A stretch of 64,000 nt of DNA, taken from assembly GCA_000381625.1 (NCBI GenBank), contig KB906767.1:4951357-5015356 (forward strand). Reading direction: 5' to 3'. The stretch's first letter is position 1. Every line of letters begins with the position of its first letter. The position numbers and the translations under genes were made by a program. The notes beneath the pieces were generated by a model. The model was given only the letters and a program-made list of their open reading frames with translations, searched no databases and had not been told where the DNA came from. This document shows, in pieces, positions 9,501-16,730 of the stretch. This DNA is from Bryobacterales bacterium KBS 96 (GTDB taxonomy: Bacteria; Acidobacteriota; Terriglobia; Bryobacterales; Bryobacteraceae).

Positions 9501-10036
9501 TTACGGAGCTGTTTGTCGATCGCTTTCTGGGACGCATCTTTGAAATGCCGAGCGCCGTTTTTCCAGAGGAGATTTTGCGTCCCGAGACGCAAGATCTGGG
9601 GATGTTCGCGTCCGGCGTCCAAGCCATTACCGAAGCACAGCGCTCCGTGGCGCTGAATTACTTCAAGGATGGGAGCATTGATATTGCGTGCCCGCCGGTC
9701 AAAGTGCTGCTGCACATCATGGCCCATGGCGAGTATCAAGGCATGCGCGAGAGCGATCCTTGTATTCTGAAGATGTTCACACGCGAATCGTTGCTGGCAA
9801 GCGATTGGTATCGCGAACGCCTCAGCGCAAAGCAATCAATCGACATCGCGCTTTGGACTCGTCACACCGCGGCCCTTAACCAACATATGGCGAGCAGCAC
9901 GCCGCCCTATCAAATTGATTGCAACTACCGCGTTACCGCAGCTCGTGAGCAGTTAATGAGAGTGAAACGGGATAAGTATCTTACCGCACTGGTGGGAACG
10001 ATTGGAGCCGATCCGTCCGTTATCGCAGACCGATAG
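6509..10036 (+). CDS. Phosphoenolpyruvate carboxykinase, PPi-dependent type (probable)
   Basis: From ATG 6509 the product has 1175 residues, the size of the large pyrophosphate-type PEP carboxykinases (EC 4.1.1.38) known from Propionibacterium and Entamoeba and about twice that of ATP or GTP enzymes. Segments I associate with that family are present in order: HWTGHTGCVILAPH, ADNYYGYCKKEVKTQ, the Gly/Lys-rich TVSGGGKSEISKS near 520, NCENLLFQRPDDAIHRG, GKSPSTTGFGSEGALTKGP and GYIGPYYRVDHD. The family assignment rests on memory of these motifs, not on a search. The enzyme interconverts oxaloacetate + PPi and PEP + CO2 + Pi, linking the TCA cycle and glycolysis. A second ATG lies six codons in. 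No strong ribosome-binding site separates the two. It stands alone, followed by a tRNA on the opposite strand. Confidence 0.78.
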   Translation: MERIREMLDNRQFARHITPAASALSVTGDPVSLQPQDVCSEERQEELFRYINLKLSALAQPFSESTADRHALEIAGPLLRNYYQKDRLLGYRLCPADARIQAFLDAYFSDIAPEGAPRLPGDTFVLDRPGLARVMSLPPDRDALASPYLQSYRVAQGILHNPKSDRRTTKGVFHIAEGGFPVPADKIAVPKRAFVSLLAAALSPPLDLMALPFTANQHEQVRLFVTLLLRPLVCPATGSEPAKTMETRFFAPASLVSNLDFVECIFGNGGDPYLPENDAALDVMHWTGHTGCVILAPHLLGLKKKALGLPHYDEATGRQRAEGVCWRDSDEEYNDGEPFKLVCRDHRGVMVTIIADNYYGYCKKEVKTQISFAANLFGFCEEEHAGGAIAFPAYVLGQQFYAGRTVLTKQVKFTEAMHWLGDRVDIQPEGYAIDRRFPDILYVPENAEFSVREDSVQWQRQDGQTHQLILRACETYVLPWGTKIRLEKQTGGTAWRLVASRADPTLCHKPCTVSGGGKSEISKSIGSLMLPGPVFVSDFEREIEQVAEILEKDFSTIYKETRSEHRAKRPILSPERSLGSVIKLMTPSPEYTDAHNQWLETIPETIRQLLVTVKRYYRPDWGENWRRHFGVDRINGLPGHELKFERQKLVANYLRVGHDPKGSWRIFKLRPDFNPADKVQVEDDITASAVLPSASLEYLDAEYHNESVKLVTNCENLLFQRPDDAIHRGFDKQAERDLSLPGNFLSNFEPLGAGQAREIVDHIVEFDKYTESMKRLLRDFVERPATEFVVSSAHPRVVDGQRSKNPRYLQKRPDLVNPRDLYIAEIGTRLAREIPSDKPVYFPVNSVLAGRRNNPPDPKTGVPPLAVYNPIHYQELPQLFMDFICSLTGKSPSTTGFGSEGALTKGPFNAMLPVVDVNNALVSAILTGYSGFTTAAGYIGPYYRVDHDNSMLVPEVWCRMRVAERDPKFLIDNGLLEKVEDFDFNGQTVLASRLGYRITELFVDRFLGRIFEMPSAVFPEEILRPETQDLGMFASGVQAITEAQRSVALNYFKDGSIDIACPPVKVLLHIMAHGEYQGMRESDPCILKMFTRESLLASDWYRERLSAKQSIDIALWTRHTAALNQHMASSTPPYQIDCNYRVTAAREQLMRVKRDKYLTALVGTIGADPSVIADR

Positions 10037-10066
10037 GACGGTTATGAGGCGCAATTAGGAGGATGT

Positions 10067-10140
10067 TGGCTGGGAGGCAGGGACTCGAACCCCGATACGC
10101 AGATCCAGAGTCTGCAGTCTTACCATTAGACGACCTCCCA
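10067..10140 (-). tRNA. tRNA-Gln (anticodon CTG)
   Basis: On the minus strand the 74 bases fold as a full cloverleaf. The 7-bp acceptor stem TGGGAGG/CCTCCCA is perfect, followed by discriminator G and an encoded CCA. The anticodon stem GCAGA/TCTGC closes the loop CTCTGGA, giving anticodon CTG (reads CAG). The T arm has the standard GGTTCGA loop start with one G-T wobble. It lies between the carboxykinase gene and the CRTAC1 cluster, on the opposite strand to both. Confidence 0.97.
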
Positions 10141-10209
10141 AGGGCTCAACGCAATTATAACAATGCGCCTGAAGCGCTCGAATTTTGAACTAGCTACAAT
10201 GTCCATTAC

Positions 10210-11919
10210 ATGCGGATTGCCGTGGTTTTTGCGTCGTTGTTTGCCGCCGCATGGGTGCTGGCGACGCCGAAACCCAGCGCCCTCGATTTTCGCGATATCG
10301 CCGCGCAATCCGGCTTGACCGGCCGCAATGTTTACGGCGGCCTGAAACACAAAGACTACATACTGGAAACGACCGGGAACGGCGCCGCTATCTTCGACTA
10401 CGATGGCGACGGGCGCAGCGATATTTTCATCGGGAACGGTTCGACTCTCGATGCCTCTCAGTCCGGAGTTCATCCGCATTTGCAACTCTATCGCAATGAA
10501 GGGAAGGGCCGTTTTACCGATGTCGCGGTGAAAGCCGGGCTTACCGCGGAAGGCTGGGCGCAGGGCGCCTGCGTCGGCGACTACGACAACGACGGCCATC
10601 CCGACCTGCTTGTGACGTACTTCGGTCACAACATTCTTTACCGGAACCGCGGGGACGGCACATTTGAGGATGTTACGGAGAAAGCACATCTGCCTGTCAC
10701 CGGGACGCGATACGGGTCCGGCTGCACGTTTCTCGATTACGACCGCGACGGTTATCTTGACCTGTTCGTCTCAAATTACGTCGATCTGGATCTTGCGAAT
10801 ACGCCGCGTCCCGGAAAAGGCGGCTATTGCGAGTGGAAGGGCATTCCGGTGATGTGCGGGCCACGAGGTCTACCGCTCGCGCACAATATTCTGTATCACA
10901 ACAATGGAAATGGCACGTTCACGGATGTATCCGAAAAGTCGGGGATTCTGAAGCCAGGGGGCCGCTACAGCCTCGGCGCCGTGACCGCCGATTTCGATAA
11001 TGACGGATGGCCGGATCTTTACGTCGCCTGTGATATGACGCCGAGCCTACTGTTCCATAACCTCCACAACGGCACGTTTGAAGAGCGCGGCGTCGAAGCC
11101 GGAGTCGCTTATAATTTCGACGGGCAATTACAGGCGGGCATGGGTGTCGCCGTGGCCGATTACGATGGCGACGGACGGCTGGATATTGCGAAGACGAATT
11201 TCTCGGGCGACCTCTCCTCTCTGTTCCATAACGATGACGGAAAGTTCTTCACGGACGTTTCACGCGAAGCCGGGCTCGGCGTGCATCAATTCCTGGGATG
11301 GGGGGCTGCGTTTATCGATGTGGATGACGACGGCTGGCCGGATCTGATAGAAGCGAACGGCCACGTTTATCCCGAAGTTGAGGGTAAACAACTCGGTGAT
11401 ACGTACTACCAGCCGACGCTCCTTTACCAAAATCTTGGAAATGGCAAATTTCGAGACATCACGGAATCGGCAGGCACCGGATTTAGGACTCCTCGGCCTT
11501 CTCGCGGTCTAGCTATTGGCGATCTGGACGGCGATGGCAGACCGGAAATTGTACTGGTCAACATGAACTCGACGCCGACGCTGCTGCATAACTTTGCGCC
11601 TCCGTCAGGGCACTCGCTGAACGTATCGCTCACCGGAACGAAATCGAATCGGAGCGCAATCGGCGCGCTAGTGACTGTCACGGCGGGAGGCCGGAAGCGC
11701 GTCAGTTCCTTGCTGGGCGGCTCCAGCTTTTATTCGCAGAACTCATTCACGCTACATTTTGGCGTGGGCCCATGCACGCGAGTGGATCAGTTGGAGGTTC
11801 GCTGGCCGAACGGTTTGGCGCAAAGCTGGACGAATGTCGGGACGGATCGGACCGTCCGCGCGGTGGAAGGCCGCGATAAACTTGAGGAAATTCCGTTTGA
11901 AAACGCAGGACAGCAGTGA
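10210..11919 (+). CDS. CRTAC1-family secreted protein: FG-GAP/VCBS repeats plus ASPIC/UnbV domain
   Basis: This 569-residue protein has a Sec signal peptide (about residues 1-20) and then a beta-propeller of FG-GAP/VCBS repeats. Calcium-loop motifs recur through it: DYDGDGRSDIF, DYDNDGHPDLL, DYDRDGYLDLF, DFDNDGWPDLY, DYDGDGRLDIA, DLDGDGRPEIV. The C-terminal ~80 residues (LTGTKSNRSAIGALV ... VRWPNG) are an ASPIC/UnbV domain. It is likely extracellular or periplasmic. The molecular role of this family in bacteria is unknown. It is the first gene of a five-gene cluster and is paralogous to the last. The stop overlaps the next start by 4 bases. Confidence 0.9.
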   Translation: MRIAVVFASLFAAAWVLATPKPSALDFRDIAAQSGLTGRNVYGGLKHKDYILETTGNGAAIFDYDGDGRSDIFIGNGSTLDASQSGVHPHLQLYRNEGKGRFTDVAVKAGLTAEGWAQGACVGDYDNDGHPDLLVTYFGHNILYRNRGDGTFEDVTEKAHLPVTGTRYGSGCTFLDYDRDGYLDLFVSNYVDLDLANTPRPGKGGYCEWKGIPVMCGPRGLPLAHNILYHNNGNGTFTDVSEKSGILKPGGRYSLGAVTADFDNDGWPDLYVACDMTPSLLFHNLHNGTFEERGVEAGVAYNFDGQLQAGMGVAVADYDGDGRLDIAKTNFSGDLSSLFHNDDGKFFTDVSREAGLGVHQFLGWGAAFIDVDDDGWPDLIEANGHVYPEVEGKQLGDTYYQPTLLYQNLGNGKFRDITESAGTGFRTPRPSRGLAIGDLDGDGRPEIVLVNMNSTPTLLHNFAPPSGHSLNVSLTGTKSNRSAIGALVTVTAGGRKRVSSLLGGSSFYSQNSFTLHFGVGPCTRVDQLEVRWPNGLAQSWTNVGTDRTVRAVEGRDKLEEIPFENAGQQ

Positions 11920-14900
11920 ACTGGCCCGAGAAACCGATTAGGCGTAGAACGTTCCTCGCTTCGGCCTGCGCAGTTCCGGTTCTTGCACAGTTGTTCGATC
12001 CTCCTCCGGCCTACTGTGAAGAGACCGCTCATCAAGCGCCATATTTGAAGTTGGAAGCCTTTCTGGCTCCGGGGCACGATGAATTTCCCGAGGAAGCAGC
12101 GGCAATGCAGGCGGAAGCGGCGCTGCAAAAAGCCGTCACCGCACGCGTGTTGCCGGTTTCCCCGGATTTCCGCGGAGTTAGCCTGCTTGCCGCCGACTGG
12201 CGGTCTGCCGGTCCGGATGTTGACGTTGCCGTATTCAAAGGTGACGAGGCGCTTCCGGATTCCGGCTTCACGCGTTGGCTCGATTCCTTGGGAATTATTC
12301 GTCGTTCGCGATTCTTCATATTGCCGGATGACATGGTCCGGTACGAGGTAGTGAGCCGCAACGGCGATCGCCTGCTATACACGGTTGGCCGCTGGAAAGC
12401 TCGTTGGCAGGCCAATAGACTCGCATCGCTTGCACCGCTGGAAGAAACGCGAGCTTCGCTTACGGAGCCGATGTTTCGAGATGTAACGGGGGCTGCGTTC
12501 GAGGGCTGCGCGGCCTTTCAGGAGCAGTTCTCTCGCGGCGTCCCGTATTGGCGCGCGCGCCTTGACCCTGCTTCGGGCATCGATATATATGGCAACAACG
12601 GCATAGCGGTTGGGGATATCGATAACGACGGAGTGGACGAAATTTATGTTTGCCAGCCGGGCGGCCTTCCCAACCGGCTTTTCAAATATCGCGACGGCCA
12701 TTTCGTAGATATCACGGATGCCTGGGGAGTTGGGTTGCTCGACGATACGTCGTCGGCACTGTTTCTCGATTTGCGTAACTCGGGCCGGCAGGATCTAGTT
12801 GTGCTTCGTGCTTCCGGTCCTTTGCTCTACTTGAATGAAGGCAATCGGTTCCGATTGCGCGACGACGTTTTTCGTTTCGCGACCAAGCCGCAGGGTGGAT
12901 TCACCGGCATGGCTGCCGCCGATTACGACCGAGACGGCAAATTGGATCTGTATCTCTGCTGTTACATCTATTTCCAAAGTGAGGCGCAATATACATACGC
13001 GGTTCCGTACCACGATGCGAACAACGGCCCGCCGAATTTTCTGTTTCGTAACAGGTTGGACCAGAACGGCGCAGGCGTATTCGAAGATGTTACGGCGGAA
13101 GCCGGCATGAACCAGAACAATCACCGCTTCAGCTTTGCCCCGGCATGGTGCGATGTCGACGGCAACGGCTGGCCGAGCCTCTACGTCGCGAATGACTTCG
13201 GGCGGAATAACTTCTATCGCAATCGCGAGGGCAAGTTCACCGACGTGGCGGCCGAAGCGGGCATCGAAGACCTGGGGCCGGGCATGAGCTCTTCGTGGTT
13301 CGATTACGACGGCGACGGACGCCCCGATCTGTACGTGGCGAATATGTGGAGCGCTTCGGGGCAGCGCGTCGTACGCAGCCCGCATTTTGCGCCCGCGCAG
13401 GGGGCCGGCATGGCTGAGGCATATCACCGGCATACCAAAGGCAATTCGCTGTTTCATAATCGCGGTGATAGCAAGTTCGAGGAAACGACGGACCGGGAGC
13501 AGGTTGCAATGGGGCGATGGGCATGGTCGAGCGTAGGCCGCGACCTGGATAATGACGGAAGCCCCGAAATCGTCGTTACGTGCGGCATGCTGAGCAACAC
13601 GTCGGAGAAGGACACGATGAGCTTCTTCTGGCGGCAGGTTGTGGCGCATTCGCCTCAGACCGTGCAAGAATCCAGCGCGTATGAGAACGGCTGGAATGCA
13701 ATCAATCAGTTCATTCGCGAAGACTATTCGTGGAGCGGCCGGGAGCCCAACGTCGTATACGTCCGGCGTGGAGACCGCTTCTACGATGTCTCGGGCGTCA
13801 GCGGGCTGGATTTTGCGGACGACAGCCGCGCGCTGGCGATCACCGATTTCGATGGCGACGGCCGCCCCGACGTCATTCTCAAGAGCCGTATGGGCCCGCA
13901 GATTCGCATCATGCAGAACAATTGCGCCGCGAAGAATCATTCGATCGCGTTCGATTTGCACGGGACTAAGTCGAATCGCGATGCAATTGGCGTCAAGATC
14001 GAAGTGAACGGCCGGGCCGTGTGGTTGGATGCCGGCAACGGTTACATCTCGCAGCACTCGAAACGCGTGATCGTCGGCCTAGGGCAATCGGCGCGCGCTG
14101 AACGGATTCGGATTACATGGCCGTCCGGGCTGGTACAGGAAATGCCGCCGCTCGATGCCGGCGCCGTTTACGAAATCACGGAAGGATCGGCGGAACTCTC
14201 TCGCCGGCCTTTTGCGAAGCACTCACTTCTGCCCGATGTCCCGTTCACCGTAGACAATACGCCGCGGCTGCACTCGACGTGGTTGCTGCAACCGCTTCCG
14301 TTGCCGGAGCCGCAGCCAGGTCCAGCTTTGCTGATCCTGAAAGGGAGCGAGCCTGTCAGACAACCCGCGGGCGTGCCGGTGCGGATGGTCGATCTATCCG
14401 CCGCTAGCCCAAACAAGCGCGAGGTCTGGAGTATCTTCCGTCGATATCTGTTCGATTACCGGGCGCCGCTCGTCACGCCATTCGCCATGCTCTTGAACAC
14501 GGGCGGCAAAGTCGTGAAGGTGTACGAACAGATACCTTCCGCCGGCAATGTTCGTGGTGATCTGACGACGCTTTCAGGCGGTTCGGCGGCGCTACGCGGA
14601 CTGCCGTTAAGCGGGACGTATTATCGTCAACCGCATCGAGATTATTTCAAGTTCGGCGCCGCCCTATTGTGGGCAGGATTCAACGAACCGGCTCTTCCTT
14701 ATCTTGAAGAAGTTCTGCGGGATACGCCGGACAATTCACGCGTGGTGCTGCTGGTAGGCCAGATACATCTTGAAGCAAACCGCATCGATCAGGCGGAGAA
14801 ATACATACGCAAAGCGCTTGCAATCGATCCGGAGTACGCGGATGCGTGGTCCGATCTGGGCGGTGTATTCGATGCGCGCAAGAATGCCACGGAAGGGCTT

Positions 14901-15392
14901 AATTGCTATGAGAAGGCGCTATCCCTAAAACCAGACTTGCCATACGCATTGATGAACGCCGCGCAAGCCGCCAGCAAATTAGGCAATCGAGAGAAAGCGG
15001 AACGGTACTACCGGCGCGCGCTGGTGAACGATCCGCATAACGCCGAAGCAGCCAACGGTCTAGGTTTGCTATTTGCAAAAGAGGGCCATAGCGACGAGGC
15101 GCGCAAGCTGTTTGAACAAGCGATCGCCGAGCGCCGCGATTATGGGATGGCCATCAATAATCTTGGTGTACTCTACCTGGAAACGGGAAAAGCAAACGAG
15201 GCGCTCGCCGCCTATGAATACGGTATCCGAGTGGCGCCCGATGAGGATATCCTTTATCTGAACCTGGGGCGTATCTATGCCCGACAGGGTCAAATTGAGA
15301 GAGCGCGGGAAGTGATGCAGCGCTTATTAGCGAGAAAACCTGGAAATCAAATCGCGGAACGCGCGCTACGTGAATTGGAGCAGCATCCATGA
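11916..15392 (+). CDS. Large CRTAC1-family protein with C-terminal TPR domain
   Basis: This protein has 1158 residues. Its GTG start overlaps the previous stop (GTGA), implying coupled translation. The N-terminus has a Tat-like leader (RRRTFLASACAVPVLAQ). Residues ~25-190 form an unassigned domain. FG-GAP repeats follow at ~210-680 (DIDNDGVDEIYV, DYDRDGKLDLYL, DYDGDGRPDLYV, DLDNDGSPEIVV, DFDGDGRPDVIL), then ASPIC/UnbV at ~680-770 and a linker resembling a thioredoxin-like or ASPIC-associated region at ~800-910. At least six TPR repeats occupy ~915-1150 (ALAIDPEYADAW-type helices). TPR units usually scaffold protein complexes, so it may be the hub of the cluster's products. The function itself is unknown. 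Confidence 0.88.
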   Translation: MNWPEKPIRRRTFLASACAVPVLAQLFDPPPAYCEETAHQAPYLKLEAFLAPGHDEFPEEAAAMQAEAALQKAVTARVLPVSPDFRGVSLLAADWRSAGPDVDVAVFKGDEALPDSGFTRWLDSLGIIRRSRFFILPDDMVRYEVVSRNGDRLLYTVGRWKARWQANRLASLAPLEETRASLTEPMFRDVTGAAFEGCAAFQEQFSRGVPYWRARLDPASGIDIYGNNGIAVGDIDNDGVDEIYVCQPGGLPNRLFKYRDGHFVDITDAWGVGLLDDTSSALFLDLRNSGRQDLVVLRASGPLLYLNEGNRFRLRDDVFRFATKPQGGFTGMAAADYDRDGKLDLYLCCYIYFQSEAQYTYAVPYHDANNGPPNFLFRNRLDQNGAGVFEDVTAEAGMNQNNHRFSFAPAWCDVDGNGWPSLYVANDFGRNNFYRNREGKFTDVAAEAGIEDLGPGMSSSWFDYDGDGRPDLYVANMWSASGQRVVRSPHFAPAQGAGMAEAYHRHTKGNSLFHNRGDSKFEETTDREQVAMGRWAWSSVGRDLDNDGSPEIVVTCGMLSNTSEKDTMSFFWRQVVAHSPQTVQESSAYENGWNAINQFIREDYSWSGREPNVVYVRRGDRFYDVSGVSGLDFADDSRALAITDFDGDGRPDVILKSRMGPQIRIMQNNCAAKNHSIAFDLHGTKSNRDAIGVKIEVNGRAVWLDAGNGYISQHSKRVIVGLGQSARAERIRITWPSGLVQEMPPLDAGAVYEITEGSAELSRRPFAKHSLLPDVPFTVDNTPRLHSTWLLQPLPLPEPQPGPALLILKGSEPVRQPAGVPVRMVDLSAASPNKREVWSIFRRYLFDYRAPLVTPFAMLLNTGGKVVKVYEQIPSAGNVRGDLTTLSGGSAALRGLPLSGTYYRQPHRDYFKFGAALLWAGFNEPALPYLEEVLRDTPDNSRVVLLVGQIHLEANRIDQAEKYIRKALAIDPEYADAWSDLGGVFDARKNATEGLNCYEKALSLKPDLPYALMNAAQAASKLGNREKAERYYRRALVNDPHNAEAANGLGLLFAKEGHSDEARKLFEQAIAERRDYGMAINNLGVLYLETGKANEALAAYEYGIRVAPDEDILYLNLGRIYARQGQIERAREVMQRLLARKPGNQIAERALRELEQHP

Positions 15393-15661
15393 CGCCATTG
15401 TGGATACTTAGCTTTCTTTTGGTGGCGCAAGCGGGGCCCGCATCGGCTCCGTTGCGGGATGAATCCGCCCGAACGTTGATTCAAACGATCGCCGAATCCG
15501 GCCGCTGCGTTGGCTTGGCGGAAACGCCATCGCGGCGTGTTTCAACGAAGCCTCAAATCGCGCCGGGTTTACCCCCGCTCCTAAGCTTTCGCTATTACGA
15601 GGGCCGTCTGCATCATCGTTATGGAAATGCGGACCTGGTGCTGGACGATGCGGGACATTAA
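15389..15661 (+). CDS. Small secreted protein of unknown function in the CRTAC1 cluster
   Basis: This 90-residue frame starts with an ATG overlapping the stop of the large CRTAC1-TPR gene (ATGA). It has a plausible Sec leader (LWILSFLLVAQAGPASA) and a mature part of about 70 residues without any motif I recognise. The 4-base overlap, matching every other junction in the cluster, is the main evidence that it is a gene. The stop lies 34 bases before the next start. Without homologues it could still be a chance frame. Confidence 0.6.
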   Translation: MTPLWILSFLLVAQAGPASAPLRDESARTLIQTIAESGRCVGLAETPSRRVSTKPQIAPGLPPLLSFRYYEGRLHHRYGNADLVLDDAGH

Positions 15662-15695
15662 TATCGGCGACGGCGCGCCGCGCCTTCACGGTCGA

Positions 15696-16730
15696 ATGAG
15701 GTATCTGGCAGTTATTGCCGGAGCGGGTTTCCTGTGCGTCTGGCCCGCGTGCGGCGCCAATCTACGCGACGAAGGAATTGCCGCATTTCGCGACGGACGC
15801 TACTCCGTCGCTCTCGAAAAGCTCAAATCCGCAACAAAGGACAATGCGAACGATCCCGACGCACGCGTGTTTCTTGGCCTTACACAAGCTGCCCTGAACG
15901 AGTGCAAGCCCGCTATGCCCGCGCTAACGGTCGGATTCCACTTGCCCAGTCCGGATCTCTCCCGGATGGCCGGTCTGGCCGCGGCGAAATGCGAGCAGTC
16001 CGCCGGCAACGAAACCAAAGCATTCGAAACGCTTCAGGAACTGGAGCGCCGGTTCCCGAATGACGCCGATGTGCTTTACGCGCTGGCGAAATTCCACATG
16101 CGGGCTTTCAACGAGGCAACGTTTGCGATGTTCCAGCGAACGCCCGCCTCTTATAGAGTCCATCAGCTTTCCGCTGAAATCTTCGAGGTGCAAGCGCGCT
16201 ATGACGAAGCGGCGGCGGAGTATCGCCGGGCGATTGCCTTGAATCCGAAAGCGCCCGGGTTGCATTACGATCTTGGGCGCGCTCTGCTGATGCAATCCCA
16301 TGGCGCCGAGGCATTGGAAAGCGCACGTGGCGAATTTGAGGCGGAGCGGCAGATCAACCCCGAGGATGCCGCGACGGAATTTCAGCTTGGCCAGATCGCA
16401 CAGGTACAAGGCAAACGCGACGATGCCGCGCTGCACTTTCAGCGCTCTCTGAAGCTTTCGCCGGACTTTCCGGAGGCGCTGGTTGCCCTTGCCAAACTCG
16501 ATTTGCAGGCGAAGCGCTATAGCGACGCGATCCCGGCGCTTCATCACGCCATTGCGCTGCAACCCTCCAATGAGGCCGCGCACTATGCGTTGATGATGGC
16601 GTATCGCGATTCCGGCCAGATGGAAAAGGCGCGCGCCGAACAACAAACACTGGACCGCTTGCAGCGGCCGCCCGAAGGTGAGTTCACAAACTTCCTTAAG
16701 AAGTTAGGCGAGAAGCCGCCGGAACAGTGA
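15696..16730 (+). CDS. Exported TPR-repeat protein
   Basis: The start chosen is ATG 15696, which gives a clean signal peptide (MRYLAVIAGAGFLCVWPACGA). The frame extends 25 codons upstream, but those residues overlap the preceding small gene and precede the leader. The 344-residue product consists almost wholly of TPR helices from about residue 25 to 325 (DEGIAAFRDGRYSVALEKL, EAAAEYRRAIALNPKAPGLHYDLG, DAALHFQRSLKLSPDFPEAL, DAIPALHHAIALQPSNEAAHY). A periplasmic or lipoprotein-like scaffolding role is inferred; the cysteine at the leader end could be a lipobox variant. It is the fourth gene of the CRTAC1 cluster, and the stop overlaps the next ATG by one base. Confidence 0.85.
   Translation: MRYLAVIAGAGFLCVWPACGANLRDEGIAAFRDGRYSVALEKLKSATKDNANDPDARVFLGLTQAALNECKPAMPALTVGFHLPSPDLSRMAGLAAAKCEQSAGNETKAFETLQELERRFPNDADVLYALAKFHMRAFNEATFAMFQRTPASYRVHQLSAEIFEVQARYDEAAAEYRRAIALNPKAPGLHYDLGRALLMQSHGAEALESARGEFEAERQINPEDAATEFQLGQIAQVQGKRDDAALHFQRSLKLSPDFPEALVALAKLDLQAKRYSDAIPALHHAIALQPSNEAAHYALMMAYRDSGQMEKARAEQQTLDRLQRPPEGEFTNFLKKLGEKPPEQ

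Noticed and set aside
12795-14057. 420-residue open frame on the minus strand
   Set aside because: It lies wholly antisense to the CRTAC1-TPR gene and owes its length to the repeated GAC/GAT-rich calcium loops; no family features.
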